The notes under the pieces were generated by a model, which was not told where the DNA came from, did no database searches, and saw only the letters and a list, made by a program, of their open reading frames with translations. The translations under genes were made by a program, and so were the position numbers. Source: Platanthera guangdongensis (Eukaryota > Streptophyta > Magnoliopsida > Asparagales > Orchidaceae). Taken from it: a stretch of DNA of 64,000 nt. Below, in pieces: positions 22,947 to 35,403 of the stretch (positions are counted from its first letter, which is position 1; each line of letters opens with the position of its first letter). Where the stretch lies: the NCBI GenBank assembly GCA_039583875.1, contig CM077151.1:109882609-109946608 (forward strand), written 5' to 3'.

Positions 22947-25900
22947 CTAAAGTATACCTGAAGTGAATAGCTCCGGGTGTTGCTCCATCATCAGATCCCT
23001 CGGTTCCTAGGTGTGCTCCTCTCGTCCATGATTGGACCACAACACCTTCACGGGAGGGAACTTCTTCTTCCGCAACACACGGACATCTGTATCATCAATC
23101 GGGATCGGCTCCAATCTGACGGATCTGTCTGGCTCTATCGGACCGGCTGTAGTAGTAACGTGTTTCTCCGGACAAAGGAGAGCTCTTCGCAAGGAAGAGA
23201 CATGGAAGACGTCGTGTAGGGTACCCAACTCAGGTGGCAGCTGCAGTCGGTAAGCTAAGGGGCTGATCCACTCCAGGATCAAGTACGGCCCCATGTATCG
23301 AGGACTGAGCTTCTTGTGCCTCTATACCCGAGAGACACCGTGTACCGGACGTATTTTCAAGAAAACTCTTTCTCCAACCTGGAACTCCACCTTCCGGTGC
23401 CGAGCATCATAATACTTTGCCTGTCTACTCTGGGCCTCTAGCAGCCGATCCCTGATCAAATGAACCTGAGCCTACGTATCCTTCACATAATCGGAACCAA
23501 GAGCCTTGGTATCCACATCCTGAACCCATGACAGTGGTGTCTGGCACTTCCTCCCGTAAAGTGCCTCATATGGAGCCATCCTGATGCTAGCCTGGTGGCT
23601 GTTATTGTAGGAGAACTTGATTATTGGTAGCAGCCTCTCCCAAGGCTTCCCCGTATCCAATATGCATAGGCGGAGTAGATCCTCCATGGTCTGGATGGTC
23701 CGCTCGGTCTATCCGTCGGTCTGCGGGTGGGAGGAGGTACTAAAAGTAAGATGAGAGCCCAAGTAAGCATGCACAGCCCTCCACTCCCTCAAAGTGAACC
23801 GACCATCACGGTCCGAAATAATCGTCCTGGGGATGCCATGGTATCTGACAACTGCTCCATGAATAATCTCACCAAAACTGCAACTTGTGCATCCTTCCTG
23901 ACTGGAATAAAGCGTGCCACCTTCGTTAGTCTGTCTACTATGACCCAGATGGAATCATGCCCAGAGTGGGAGCGAGGTAGTCCGTGCACAAAGTCCATAA
24001 CAATGTCCTCGAACTTCCACTCTAGGACTGGCAATGGCTGTAATAAACCTCTCGGGCTCTTGCATTCCGCCTTAACGTGCTGGAACGTCTCGCAATGTGT
24101 CACAAAGTGGGTGATCTCCCTCTTCATCCCAGGCCAATACATTGTCTTCCATAAATCTACCCACATCTTGATGATGTCGGGATGCACTGAATATCTAGAG
24201 CAATGTGCCTCTCTAAGTATATCATCCCGGATACCGCCCCCTGCCGGTATATAAATGCGTCCACGGAATCGAAGGAGATCATCCTGCAACGTGTAATCCT
24301 CAACCTTGCCCCTTTCCAGGGCACTGAAAATCGGCTCCAATGCAGCATCCATCCTCTGATGCGCCATAATGCGCTCCCGAATGTCATCATCTCTTATCAA
24401 TGAGCTCAGGCACTCTCGATATCCTACTGGTTCGGCCTAAGCAACCATAGTAATATGCATGTCTTCCATCATCTGTATCAGCTCCATAGCCATCACCCGG
24501 GGCTCCGTCCCAGAGGTGTCGGCCCTCCTGCTCAATGCATCTGCTACTGTGTTTGCCGTCCCCGTATGGTAGTGAATCTGGTAATCATAGTCACAAAGAA
24601 ATTCTAACCATCTCCTCTGTCGTAGGTTTAGGTCCTTCTGCGTTTTGATGTACATGAGATTCTTGTGATCTGAGAAAATATCACAATGAATCCCATACAG
24701 ATAGTGCCGCCATATCTTTAGCGCAAATACCACAGCCCCGAGCTCCAAATCGTGTACCAGATAGTTATGCTCATACTTCTTCAACTGTCTCGAAGCATAA
24801 GCGATAACATGTCTGTGCTGCATCAGTACAACACCCATCCCTTCGTATGAGGCATCTCTGTAAATCTGAAATCCCTCACTCCCAGATGGGAGTGCATGGA
24901 TAGGGGATGAGGTAAGTCAGTCCTTCAACTCCTGAAATGCTGTCTCGCACTGCTCTGTCCAAGCAAACTCTACATCCTTCCTCGTCAAGGTCGTGAGGGG
25001 GAGTGCTATCCTCGAGAACCCCTCCACGAACTTACGATAGTAACCTGTTAATCCCAAGAAGCTGCGAATGTCTGACGCTGTCTTCGGCCGTGGCCAATCT
25101 CTCACTATCTCTATCTTAGCTAGATCCACCGCCAATCCAGCTCCACTGATCGTATGCCCCAAGAAGGCCACCTCCTGTAGCCAGAACTGCCACTTAGAAA
25201 ACTTCGCATACATCTAGGACTCCCGCAGCCTCTGCTAAACCTGTGTCAAATACTCTGTGTGCTCCTCCTGAGTCCAGGAATAGATCAGAATATCGTCGAT
25301 GAATACAATGACGAAGCGGTCCAAGAAGGGTTCGAATACACGGTTCATTAGACTCATGAATGCGACAGGGGCATTCGTGAGCCCAAAAAGCATCACCATG
25401 AACTCGTATAACCCGTATCGTGAGCTGAAAGCCGTCTTCGGGATGTCTTCCTCTCGGATGTGCAGCTGATAGTAACCGGATCTCAAATCCAGCTTAGAGA
25501 ACCAGAAGGCCCCCTGAAGCTGATCAAATAACTCGTTTATCCGAGGCAGTGGATAGGTATTCTGGACCGTCAATCTGTTTAGCTCCCTGTAATCTATGCA
25601 CAGCCGCAATGATCCGTCTTTCTTCTTCACAAAAAGAACTGGTGCTCCCCACGGCGACGAGCTCGGTCGCACAAATCCCGATTCCACAAGCTCCTGAAGC
25701 TGAGTCCTGAATTCTGCCAAATCTCTGGGAGTCATCCTGTAAGGTGCCCGGGACACTAGCCTCACCCCCTGCACCAACTAAATCCTGAAATCCAAGTCCC
25801 GAGCTGGTGGTAGTCCGGGCAATTTCTCTGGGAATACATCAGAGAAATCCCGAACCACCGGGATATCAGCTATAGAACTCTTTGCTACCACCATCTCGAA

Positions 25901-26310
25901 GCAGATAAGGTACACCTCTTCCCCCAGCACATAGGCCTTGACAGCCTGTACAGAATATAATGATAGATGGGGGATAGGTCAGATACCTTCAATAGTAACG
26001 TAGGAGTCTCCATGCCTGAGTGTGATCCTCTTAGAGGGGTAGTCGATCTGGGCATAGTTCCAATGAAGCCAAGTCATGCCCAAAATCAAATCAAAGTCTG
26101 GCAATCTCAAGACCGCCGCCGTAGCTTCGAATGTCTTGCCTCCAATCTCGGCCTCCATGTTGCAACTATCCGTGGTCTGTAGCTCCGAGCCATCAGGAAG
26201 ACGCACCCTCATATCTATGCTAGGGAATCTCTCCACACCCTCTGTCCTTCAATAAAAGTGTCTGACACGAATGAGTGCGAAGCACCCGTGTCGAAGAGGG
26301 AATGAGCAGG
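22947..26310 (-). pseudogene. pol: Pol of gypsy element I (PR-RT-RH-IN-chromodomain-like), broken
   Basis: In order on the minus strand: protease FDTGASHSF (about 26280-26305); RT (25777-25235, with [19 protein letters not shown] and FIDD at 25292-25303); RNase H (about 24880-24510; [15 protein letters not shown]); integrase zinc region (HCETFQHVKAECK, the second Cys of the CxxC pair replaced by Phe); integrase core (VMDFVHGLPRS; MEDLLRLC); then a chromodomain-like end (VKVLWSNHGREEHT). One frame holds from gag to mid-integrase, broken by several stops. A frameshift near 23790 moves the rest to another frame. The stop is at 22947-22949. Confidence 0.9.
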
Positions 26311-26482
26311 CTTGCCGCTGATCATAACTATGCCTGAGATTTATTTGAGTTAAAACGGATGTTATTTCTATGGTTTTCAAGGTACTACTAAGGTTGAAAT
26401 TTCTAAATTAAAACAATTTAAGTACCTATAATCACTTCTTCGGGGTTCCTTTGCTCCGTGAGGTCCAAAGCGTACATCTGCT

Positions 26483-27616
26483 CTAGTTACGTCCTTGGTC
26501 GCGATATCCCCGGGCTCGGCCTCGGCCTCGGCCTCGACCCTGATATACTAGAGGGGCCACTGGAGGTGGAGGAGGAGGTGGATGGAACCGATGCAGACAG
26601 TCCGATCTAATGTGCCTGGGCTGTCGGAATCCATAACAAACTACTGGCCGGTGGCCATGGTCATCCTGCATCCTCGGAACATGCACCTGTAGAGGTGGGG
26701 GAGCTAATGCTGGAGGAGGCCCCTGCTCCTGCCTGAAGTTGGGACGACGACGTCCCCCACCCCTCTTATATCCAATGGTACTGTCTCTTTGAGAACCCTT
26801 GCTGCTCTCTCCTAGTGTCGACCCATCGTATGGTCTCTTCCCTCTACCTTGCACCATCAGTTGGTCGGCATCCAGCTTCTTCGCCATATCGATGATCTGG
26901 GCTGATGTGCCGTGAGAAATGAACAATAGGGCTTGCCTCAAGTCATCTCTGAGGCCCCGGTAGAATCTCTTGACATATCTCCTGTCATCTGTATCATGTA
27001 TCCCTGCAAACCTGGCAAGGTGGGAAAACTCCCTCTGGTATTCAATCACCGATCTGCTCCCCTGCCTGAAGTTTAGAAACCTCTCCTCCAATGCATCTCT
27101 GTCTGTGCTGGATACGAAGTAATCCAAAAATACCTCGCCGAACTCCTCCTAAGATATTCCCGACAGCTCCCAGTCAGTATATGTAGACTCTCGTACGGAC
27201 TTCCACCATCTCTTTGCATGAGCTTCTAATGCAGAGGTGGCTAGAGGCACTGCCTGGACGACCGGGCAGCTGATGCCTGCCAATATCTCATGTATGGCCT
27301 CCAGCCATTCCTCCGTCTTCACAGCATCCTCTGTCCCATGGTACATCGGTGGGGACAGGCTCTTGAAGGCACTCAACCGGCTTGACCCCGGATTTGGCTG
27401 TGGAGCCGGGACTTGCTGGGATTTGAAGGCTTCCAGGATCGCCATCAAAGTATGCCTCGTCTCTGTCTGTAGAAATGGAGTGGCAGCTGGAGGGGGATGA
27501 ACCACATTTTGCGGCGCAGCGACCTGTGGAGGTTGTATAAAGGTAAGGTTAAAATAGAACTGGTCTAACTCATTGTACTTATGGATTGTTTTATGTGACT
27601 TTTTACACATGGGCAC
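26483..27616 (-). pseudogene. gag: Gag of gypsy element I, broken
   Basis: Retrotransposon Gag core (AKRWWKSV, then LEERFLNFRQGSRSVIEYQREF and YRGLRDDLRQAL) followed by an Arg/Gly/Pro-rich tail. The zinc knuckle reads CYGFRQPRHIRSDC: the second Cys is Phe and the conserved Gly is Arg, so it is unlikely to bind zinc. One in-frame stop at 27149 splits the core. The true start is unclear; the first residues before the Pro-rich segment do not look like Gag. Confidence 0.82.
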
Positions 27617-27708
27617 ACCACTGCTTCCGCTGCATAGTTTGTCCGCAAACTAATTCTCGCGCGGGGTGGTCCAGTGTTGTGGACTTCTTTCTCATATGAT
27701 CGTTTGGT

Positions 27709-27720
27709 CAAGTGATACCA
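27709..27720 (-). other. Primer binding site of element I
   Basis: The complement reads TGGTATCACTTG, matching the first eight bases of the usual tRNA-Met primer site. It sits three bases from the LTR edge at 27724. Decayed at its 3' half. Confidence 0.65.
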
Positions 27721-27723
27721 GTT

Positions 27724-27921
27724 TGTAAGACCCCTCCCCCTTACCAAAGAGGCTACCCAGTCTTATGCCCAGAACCGCCGTCTTACGGTGACACTATCGC
27801 ACGGGTTTGTCGACAGCGCAACACGCCGATTCTGCCAGCTAATATGATCATATAACATGTAGGCCAAAATGAGAAACAGAAGTATAGCGGTAAAAATAAA
27901 CCACAACTAGTCCACAACACA

Positions 27922-27963
<42 letters not shown>

Positions 27964-30900
27964 AGGAAAAAACATCAGTCCATATGAGTATAGAAGATAA
28001 AAAGGGATTATGCCCAGTACATCATATCAAAATATCTCTCTCTCAACTCTAAACAGCGGAAGATAACTATCATCACCAAGTCATCCCACATGAGGCAACT
28101 CTGCAGTAGTAGTAGTAGTAGGTGGTGGTATCAGCTCCTCACGTCCTGTCATCTCATCCTGTCGGTTGTGCTGGTGCTCCATCTCCTCGAGCTCCTAAAA
28201 ATAGTTTGGTCACTGACCATTAGTCAAAAAGATTAAGTCGTTTCCTCCACACCTCGCCACGCAACTCCTAGGCACTGTGCGGGAGGACGAAGCGGAGGAC
28301 AACAAGGGGTAACAAGTATAAACAGGTGGCAGTGGCACTATACTAACACGTATATGAGGAGTAATAGTAGTTCTACTCTAGCATTTCTATGTAAGAAGTA
28401 CAAGTGCAGTAAGTAAAGTATAAAACTGAAGTAAGTAAGACAAGTGAAGTAAAACGCAGTACGGTAAAGTAAGTAAAGAACTGAAAGTAAGAGCAGGAAA
28501 GTAAAACTATGCTACCACTACTCTACCATCACAAATCGTACCTTAACTTATAAAAATGCCCATACAAATTTATAAGTTAAAATTTGCAGGAAATTTAACT
28601 TATCATATAAAAGAGCCCATACTAATTTATATGATAAAGATCTATGAAGCGTATGACCTAATATGAATGAATGTTTATGATGCAATTTATGCAACAGGCA
28701 AGTACAACTCACACACAACGACTCTGTGATCACAGAACTTTAGTTTCCACTTTTTGAGAGCTAGCTTCACTCTCGGGTACCAACGTAGTGGCTACAGCAG
28801 CATCGAAGCGGGCATCTCCACTTCTAGACTGGTATGCACACTACCAAACCTTAGACCCCTCTCATACGCCTCTGTACACGTCCTAGGTGCAATCTAGAGT
28901 CCATGTGTGCATACTTTGCTGACATCCCATCAGTCTTGTTGGGTCGGGTGTGCGTTATCGAGGATTGTCCTCCAGACCACAGTGTAAAACAACCCACTGG
29001 CCCCTCAAACACTCACACCCGCCTGGTTCACCGTACTGCCGTCGGTGTGACAATCGGCCAGTACCGCATAACCCGCCACTATATTTATGCACATGCAAGT
29101 ATTTCATCCCGAGCCTTCAGCTCGCAGGACCAACCTGTCCTGAATCCCTCAAACCCTTAACGGGTGAGCCTGCAACATATATCCCTCCAACCCATCACGG
29201 GTGAGAACGCACAACAGTGCCTTTATTCAAAATTCCTCAAACCCGTCACGGGCGAGAATGAACCACAATGTCTTAACCTATTAGACTACTCTTGTCTACA
29301 GGTTATTATACTTAGTGATTTAAGGTTAATCCCAGGACTGCCCAGGGTATACCCGGTGAAGGGCTCTCTGGGGCACTAGGAACTACAATGGGATTACGCC
29401 CAAAGCTCCCTTTCTCAAGGATATTTACTTTAGTTGATGACTACCCATAATTCACCCCCAGCTCTCGTTATTACTCTTGAGTGATCCTAATGACTTAAGA
29501 TGTTCTCAGAAGGGCAACGGTCTTCCGCCGGCCTCCACTCCAGTTGCTATCCAAGGGCTTGCACTTTACTCCCGTCACAAAGACAACTCTACCCACCAGA
29601 GTAATTGATGGCGTGCCGACATCCCTACATCAGTCATATTCCAATTGAAGTCTCTAGCTCATTTATTGATCTATCCCCCGGTGGTCCTTATAACATGACC
29701 TACTTAAACTGAGCGCAACCCATGACCTAATACCACCCCGAAATGGAACTTCCAATTCATTGGGCCACCTGCCCATAATTATTTATCCTAGGATGTTATG
29801 GACTAATGAAGTGAGCCTATTGATTTTCATAATTTTCTTAAGTCATTAAGGCCTCTAATTAAATCATTTAATTAATCCCCTAGGACATTTAATACATGAA
29901 GTATTACAAATCATAATCCACTGACCTAAGGAATTTTTCCTGAGTTGCATCTTGGTAAAATATAACTACTACCAAAATTTATAATTTTCCTTTGAAAATT
30001 TCTATTTATTCCTTAATTATTACAAAATTCACACAATTGTCATTTTCCAAATGAAGTATAAGGAATACATTACTAAAACTTTAGGAAACTTACAGAGCAT
30101 ATATATCACTAATTTAAGGCTAATGGTAGAGTTTTATCAACCTCTATAATGTAATGGCATACCAATTTCAATTCTTAATAATTTACTAAAATGTCATTAT
30201 AAGGTTTTAAAAATTACTGAGTCATCCAAAAATGCTGAGAGACTTATACAAGGTTATTCATACTCAGATATGTCACCAAGAAATTTTCCAAAATTTTCTA
30301 CTAAGTATTTTCACCAATTTGCTAATTAAGTAAAATGAGGGTAAAAAGGTAATTTCCACATAACTCCTATCAAAATTCTTCAAACAGAGACATAAAATTT
30401 TTCAGGAGTTAAATCTAATATTATATTGACTTTGACAAAAATTGGGGATTTTAGCTCAATGATGAACCTATTTTTATATTTATTTTTCAAAAGTTCTATT
30501 ATTCCAAAAATTCCAAATAATGGGATTTTTGTTTCCAAAAATTCCATTATTACAATGTGGGGTATAATTCACCCTAGTGAGCCTCTTAAATCAATACCAT
30601 GATTTTTGGATGTTCCAAATAGGCCTAATACACAATATTTCAAAATTGGCTATCTGCACCCCAAGCCTATGTATAATCAACACATGCAAGTGAGTTTACC
30701 CAACATGCATTTGTCCAAATATGCTGAAATTTGTAACATGCACATGAATAGTCCCCGAGGACATGCCACCAAAATATGGGGCCATTTGGAGCCATAACAC
30801 TCCAAATATTTCATTTATTTAATTTTGTGTATTATGAATAAAACTATAGAAAAAGTTTTCCCAAAAATTCTCAATTTTTGGAAGGGGCTAAATATGCCCT

Positions 30901-31013
30901 AAACATGCATGCACCTAAAATTTGGGGTCATTTTGATTACTTCTTTGGCTTGGGCATCAATTTGAAATCCTGCCCTTGCCTAGGACCAGTCCTAGGAAAA
31001 CTGACCTACAGCC
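27724..31013 (-). repeat. 5' LTR of element I, first 3.3 kb, cut by element C
   Basis: Pairs with 18122 to about 21370 of the left LTR. The match runs to GACCTACA(G/A)CC, after which element C begins with TGTTGGG. It carries an extra roughly 35-bp segment at about 29603-29637 that the left LTR lacks, and an expanded AT microsatellite at 27925-27959. Confidence 0.9.
27925..27959. repeat. (AT)n microsatellite
   Basis: An alternating AT run of about 35 bp. The corresponding place in the left LTR of I (about 18326-18347) has only a short interrupted run. Confidence 0.95.
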
Positions 31014-31337
31014 TGTTGGGAACTATGTCCACATTAACCCATATTTGATAAAGTCACCCTGGAACTAAGATGAATTAGGTTATATTTGATGCTTCGTTTG
31101 AGTTATGTGTTTGCAGGACTCCAATGGGAAGTGTAGACCAATGTCAGTCTATAATGAGTCACCAAACACAGGACCATGCAATGTAATCCATCATTGTGTG
31201 TTCCAAAGTGTTGACTCATGTGTAGCCTCTCTATTGGGATACACTTCATATTCAAGCTATAGGACTGTGAAAAGACCTGATGCCGATTCCCCTCTAGTAG
31301 AAGAAAAATTTCTTACAGAAATTTATCTAAGTGTTTC

Positions 31338-32115
31338 TCTCGAGTAGTTCTTTAACTACTCGAGTAGATTGCTTGAGATTTACTCGAGTAAAACTTCTGC
31401 ATACTCGAGTAAGAAAATTCTTCCTCTCGGGAAGTTAAGTAAAACACTCGAGTAGTTCACTGACATACTCGAGTAGCTTACTTAACTACTCGAGTAGATC
31501 TCTCTTCCTACTCGAGTTGCTCAGAATTCAGTTTCCAAGTTTTTCTAAGTAAATCACTCGAGTAGTCCAAGTCACATACTCGAGTAGCTTATTCTGTCTC
31601 GAGTAGTTCATACTCGAGTAGTTCCAGATTTCTCTTTCTCAGAATTCTTCTAAGTCATTTACTCGAGTAGGTACTTTGTATACTCGAGTAGTTCTCGACA
31701 CTGTGTCGAGTAACTCTCTTCTCTGTGTCGAGTAGTTAAGAAATACTCGAGTAAGTCCTTCATATACTCGAGAAGATTTCTTTCCTCTCGAGTAGTTCAA
31801 TCTGACTACTCGAGTAGCTGTTTGTCCAGTGTGCAGAATATTTCTAAGTGTTTGTCTCGAGCAGTTCTTCTAACCACTCGAGTAGTTCAATTCTGTCTAC
31901 TCGAGTAGTACAACTTGTACACGAGTAGTTCAACTCCTTCCCGTGAAAATTTTCTGTATACTCGAGTAGATCTTCCTAGTACTCGAGTAGTTGATTATAT
32001 GTACTCGAGTAGTTGCCCTCAACCTACTCGAGTAGTCATGAATTATATACCCGAGTAATATTTCTTTGCTTACTCGAGTAGTCCTTGACCTACTCGAGTA
32101 GTTTTATACTTACTC
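31338..32115. repeat. ACTCGAGTA palindrome array in the element C LTR
   Basis: About thirty copies of CTCGAG, mostly within TACTCGAGTAGTT, spaced about 15-35 bp apart. Variants include GTGTCGAGTA and CACGAGTAG. The array ends about 125 bp upstream of the TATA box, the same layout as in A and E. Confidence 0.92.
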
Positions 32116-32240
32116 GTGTATATGACCTCATTTTCTCTGAAATTTCTTCTAAGTCCAGATTTGATAGATTTTCAAATTCCATGACATGATTGGTCCACGT
32201 GTACATCATTAAAACCAATTTTGAACGTTATTAGTACCCC

Positions 32241-32248
32241 TATAAAAG
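32241..32248 (+). promoter_or_regulatory. Putative TATA box of the element C LTR
   Basis: TATAAAAG, preceded by CCCC, lies downstream of the palindrome array and about 750 bp before the LTR end. Confidence 0.65.
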
Positions 32249-33002
32249 GTCTTGTCTAATTGACAAACCCTAATCAGAAAACAAGTTTTTCAAGAAGAAA
32301 ATTATTCTAAGTTTTGCAGCCGCCTCTTTCCAAAATGAATCGCTGTTTCCTCTCTCCCTCTTCACAAAACGAAAGCCGCCACCGCCGCTGTTCTTCTCCG
32401 GCAAGGGCTTCGATTTCCAGAGGAAATAAACTAAAGAAAGCTCTCCAGATCAAGATCGTTTTTCACATACTCATCATCTGTCCGATCGTGGAAGCAAGGA
32501 GTTCAGATCTACTGTTGAAGAGAATTTTTCTTCAATTTTTCTGATAAAGCCGCATGCCAAGAAGAAGATTCTAGTTCCTGTTTTATTATCAGATCTGATC
32601 CAGACAATATCACTGTTTGTATTTTTCAATACTTGTATTTCATTTCTGTAGGAGAATTTTTCTCCGAGTGTAGGAGTTTTCCACTCCGAGTTTGTAGGAA
32701 GGTGTTTCTTCCGAGTTGTAGATCCAGTGGATTGGATTGAGATTGTAGGAACTTTGTTCCGAGGGTAGGATTGATTTTCAATCCGAGATAGTGGAGTAGC
32801 TGAGTCTAGTATATTGCTAGATCGATGAGGGAAAGTGTATGTACCCAAGATCGGGGAACCAATATAAATCTTGTCTCGTCTGTGATAATTAGATAGATAG
32901 ATCTGTGCTGTGTTCTAAGATTTTTTATTCCTCAAAAGACGCACAACTCACCTATTCACCCCCCCTTTAGGTGATTTAGGTTGACAACTATTATCTTTCA
33001 AT

Positions 33003-33014
33003 TGGTATCAGAGC
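33003..33014 (+). other. Primer binding site of element C (tRNA-iMet)
   Basis: TGGTATCAGAGC, two bases after the LTR end; complementary to the initiator tRNA-Met 3' end. Confidence 0.92.
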
Positions 33015-33084
33015 GAGGTTGATCGTTAAATGGTTAACACCTTGATCAGTTCCTGCAATAGTTGTCATTTGTGATCTATCTATC

Positions 33085-33750
33085 ATGGACAAGTCAAAGG
33101 ATTTTGCCAAGCTTACCCTATGCAACAAGAACAACTTTCCCATGTGGAAAGAAAGGATCAAATTCTTTGTGGAAGCTGTGGACCCAAGGATCTTCATGAT
33201 AGTTGAAGAAGGTCCTTATGTCCCTATGACTGTCTCCACTTTAGATCCTACCAAGAAGGTTCCAAAGAAGCTGATGGATTTAGACAAGGACGAGATTGCA
33301 CTTGTCGCACTAGACAAGAAAACTAAAAACATTATAGCAAGTGTAGTTGATGACTCAATGCTGTAGAACTTAATCCACTGCCAATCTGCATAGGAGATGT
33401 GGCAGTCCTTGGTTACCTTAATGGAAGGAACATAAGAAGTGAGGGATGATCGGAGATCCCTCCTCAATCAGAAGTATGAAGCCTTCCGACAGGGAAGCAA
33501 AGAGACCATTGCTGATACATTTGAGAACTTTTTCAAGATAGTGAATGGCCTAAGAGTCTATGGCAGAGTATTCACAAATGGAGAACTGAATGATAAGTTC
33601 CTGAGATCCCTGACCAAAGAATGGGACAACAAGGTCTGTGTCATCAGGGAGTTTGGGAAGCTGGTTGAGACAGACTCACAAAATCTCTTCGGGAAGCTTA
33701 TGTCATATGAGCTTCAACTCAACACCAGGAAAGCTGAAGAAGAGAAGAGC
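33085..33750 (+). pseudogene. gag: Gag of element C, N-terminal part
   Basis: ATG at 33085 opens a copia Gag with an FPMWKERIKFFVEAVDPRIF-type N-terminus. In-frame stops occur at 33364 and at two more places before 33439; then the frame is open to the insertion of solo LTR E at 33751. The second part continues at 35404. Lengths and frames on both sides show that E split one continuous frame. Confidence 0.88.
33746..33750 (+). repeat. Target-site duplication of E, left copy
   Basis: AGAGC; repeated at 35404-35408 immediately after the LTR. Confidence 0.9.
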
Positions 33751-34084
33751 TGTTGGGTATTGTATCCACAACGTACCTGATTTGAAGAAGCCCCTAAACA
33801 AGCTAAGGTAAATAGGCAATGTTTTTGACAAAATATTTTAAGTTGTGCTTGCAGTTATTCCACGCTAAGTGCACACCAATGTCAGGGTGCAGTAGGTCAA
33901 TATACACGGGTCTGCACGACGTAATCCCTCGTTGAGCAGATCAGCGTGTTGGCCTACGTGTACTCTCTCTATTGGAGTGCACTTACTTTCAAGTACAGGG
34001 CTGTATTTATGCAAGAGCAGACAAGGAGCAAGGATGAGTCAAAGAGCAGCTCAGAGGCGTAAGACGAAAAATCATCTAAGTTAT

Positions 34085-34367
34085 AATCGACAAGAATCAC
34101 CAAGTGATTCTCGCCGATTCGGCGAGAATCACTAGTGATTCTCGCCGAATCGTCGAGAATCACTGGCTGATTCTCGCCGGCTAAATTAGAGTGCAATCAA
34201 GTCAGATTCGACGAGAATCACTTTGTGATTCTCGACGGATCGACGAGAATCACTTTGTGATTCTCGACGGATAGTCGAGAATCACTTTGTGATTCTCGCT
34301 GAATCATCGAGAATCACCCTTGATTCTCGACGATTCGACGAGAATCACAGGTGATTCTCGCCGATTT
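34085..34367. repeat. GAGAATCAC/GTGATTCTCG inverted-repeat array in solo LTR E
   Basis: Alternating arms CGAGAATCAC and GTGATTCTCG, separated by 2-4 bases on one side and by CGNNGGATCGNCGA-like sequence on the other, about ten alternations. Each pair can form a 10-bp stem with a tiny loop (CACTTTGTG). TCG(A/C)CGA occurs at the junctions. Confidence 0.9.
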
Positions 34368-34485
34368 TTACTTGGGCAATTTTCGGGAAAAAGCTGGACC
34401 GGATTCTGCCGCTGGCACTATTTTGAACCGGATTTAGGGTTTCTCCTGGTGGGACCCACAACGGTCATCTTGAAGTTGTCTACAG

Positions 34486-34493
34486 TATAAATA
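34486..34493 (+). promoter_or_regulatory. Putative TATA box of solo LTR E
   Basis: TATAAATA lies about 120 bp after the end of the inverted-repeat array, the same spacing as in the C LTR. Confidence 0.65.
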
Positions 34494-34590
34494 CAGGCGT
34501 ATTTTTTTGAACAGCAGATTAACACATACAGAAAGAAGCCGAGCGACGATCTTGACCTAAAATCGCGAAACTGCTCCGCCACCGCCGTCG

Positions 34591-34650
34591 CCGCTCGCGC
34601 TAGTTGGTCGCCGCTCGCGCTAGTTGGTCGCCGCTCGCGCTAGTTGGTCG
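34591..34650 (+). repeat. 20-bp tandem repeat, three exact copies
   Basis: Three identical copies of CCGCTCGCGCTAGTTGGTCG in the putative leader of solo LTR E, downstream of its TATA box. Confidence 0.95.
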
Positions 34651-35403
34651 CCGCTTTTGATCGAGATTCTTCCTGATCTTCCGGCGACAGAAGCTTAGCC
34701 AAGCTTAGAGTCTCACGTGTCTAACCGGAGATCTCTTGTCTCTTGATTTGTTGATCGGGAAAATCTTCCCCATCCGAATCGATCGAGACGATTGATCCCA
34801 GTGTGACCGTTGGTAGACCTAGCTAGCTTTGCTACGAAGTTTGGATCTCCAAAGTACAGCAGCCGCACATCGTCGTCGCCGCCGATCCCGTGAACCTAGC
34901 CGCCGCCCATCTTGCCGCCGCCGGTTCCGGGGAGATCCTCTCCAAGAGAGATCTAGGGTTGTGGACTCTTTGTGGACTTCAAGAACACGTCGTCAACAAA
35001 GAGGGACACCTTAGTCTCCAAACGTAGTTTGTATCTTTTGTACATTCTAGTTTTACTTTTGTTGTAAAGGAACGTAGGTTCCTAGTTGTAAGGGTTGGGT
35101 GCAACCCGTGTTGTGGGAGTGTTGACTCCTACGTGTGGAAGGGTTCCTTCCGATAGTGCAAGGATTGGATTTCAATCCTGTTGGAGAAGTGACCGAGTCG
35201 TCCCTTGTTGGGAGATAGGTCGAAGGGGGAAAGTGGATGTACCCAAATCGGGGAACCACTATAAATAGCTTGTGTACTCTGTTTGCTGTGTTGTTTTATT
35301 TTCTTGTGCAGGTACAATTTTAAATTCCGCAAAAACGCTGCACGTTACCTATTCCCCCCCCCCCCCCCATAGGTGAAGATAGTTGACACTAGGTGGACTT
35401 TCA

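Larger units (their letters stand above)
18122..31013 (-). mobile_element. Element I: Tekay-type Ty3/gypsy retrotransposon, interrupted by C
   Basis: A left LTR (18122-22849), internal region with pol and gag on the minus strand, primer site, and a right LTR starting at 27724. The right LTR is cut at 31013 by element C; its remaining roughly 1.3 kb should lie beyond C and F, outside the window. The LTRs are clearly diverged (many substitutions and indels by eye), so the copy is old. Confidence 0.9.
31014..33000 (+). repeat. 5' LTR of element C (1987 bp)
   Basis: Starts TGTTGGGAACTATG and ends TTATCTTTCA, two bases before the primer site. Contents: ACTCGAGTA array (31338-32115), TATA box (32241-32248), an untranslated leader with CTCCGAG/GTAGGA repeats (about 32640-32800), and the CTATTCACCCCCCC...TAGGTG block (about 32952-32975). 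Fragment B at 11764-12765 is a second copy. Confidence 0.93.
33751..35403 (+). mobile_element. E: solo copia LTR inserted in gag of element C (1653 bp)
   Basis: Starts TGTTGGGTATTG and ends GGTGGACTTTCA. It is flanked by the 5-bp direct repeat AGAGC (33746-33750 and 35404-35408), so both ends are exact. No internal region is present: it is a solo LTR, probably from LTR-LTR recombination. Contents: GAGAATCAC/GTGATTCTCG array (34085-34367), TATA box (34486-34493), a 20-bp tandem repeat (34591-34650), and a C run (35353-35369) in the block shared with the other copia LTRs. The family differs from A, C and G. Confidence 0.93.

Noticed and set aside
27925..27959. AT run as an origin or matrix-attachment site
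   Set aside because: It is a simple microsatellite expansion inside an LTR, short in the partner LTR; no support for a function.
31338..32115. Short, regularly spaced palindromic repeats that look like a CRISPR array
   Set aside because: Units are 8-12 bp with unconserved 8-25 bp gaps of no fixed length, inside a plant LTR, and no cas genes are present. The resemblance is superficial.
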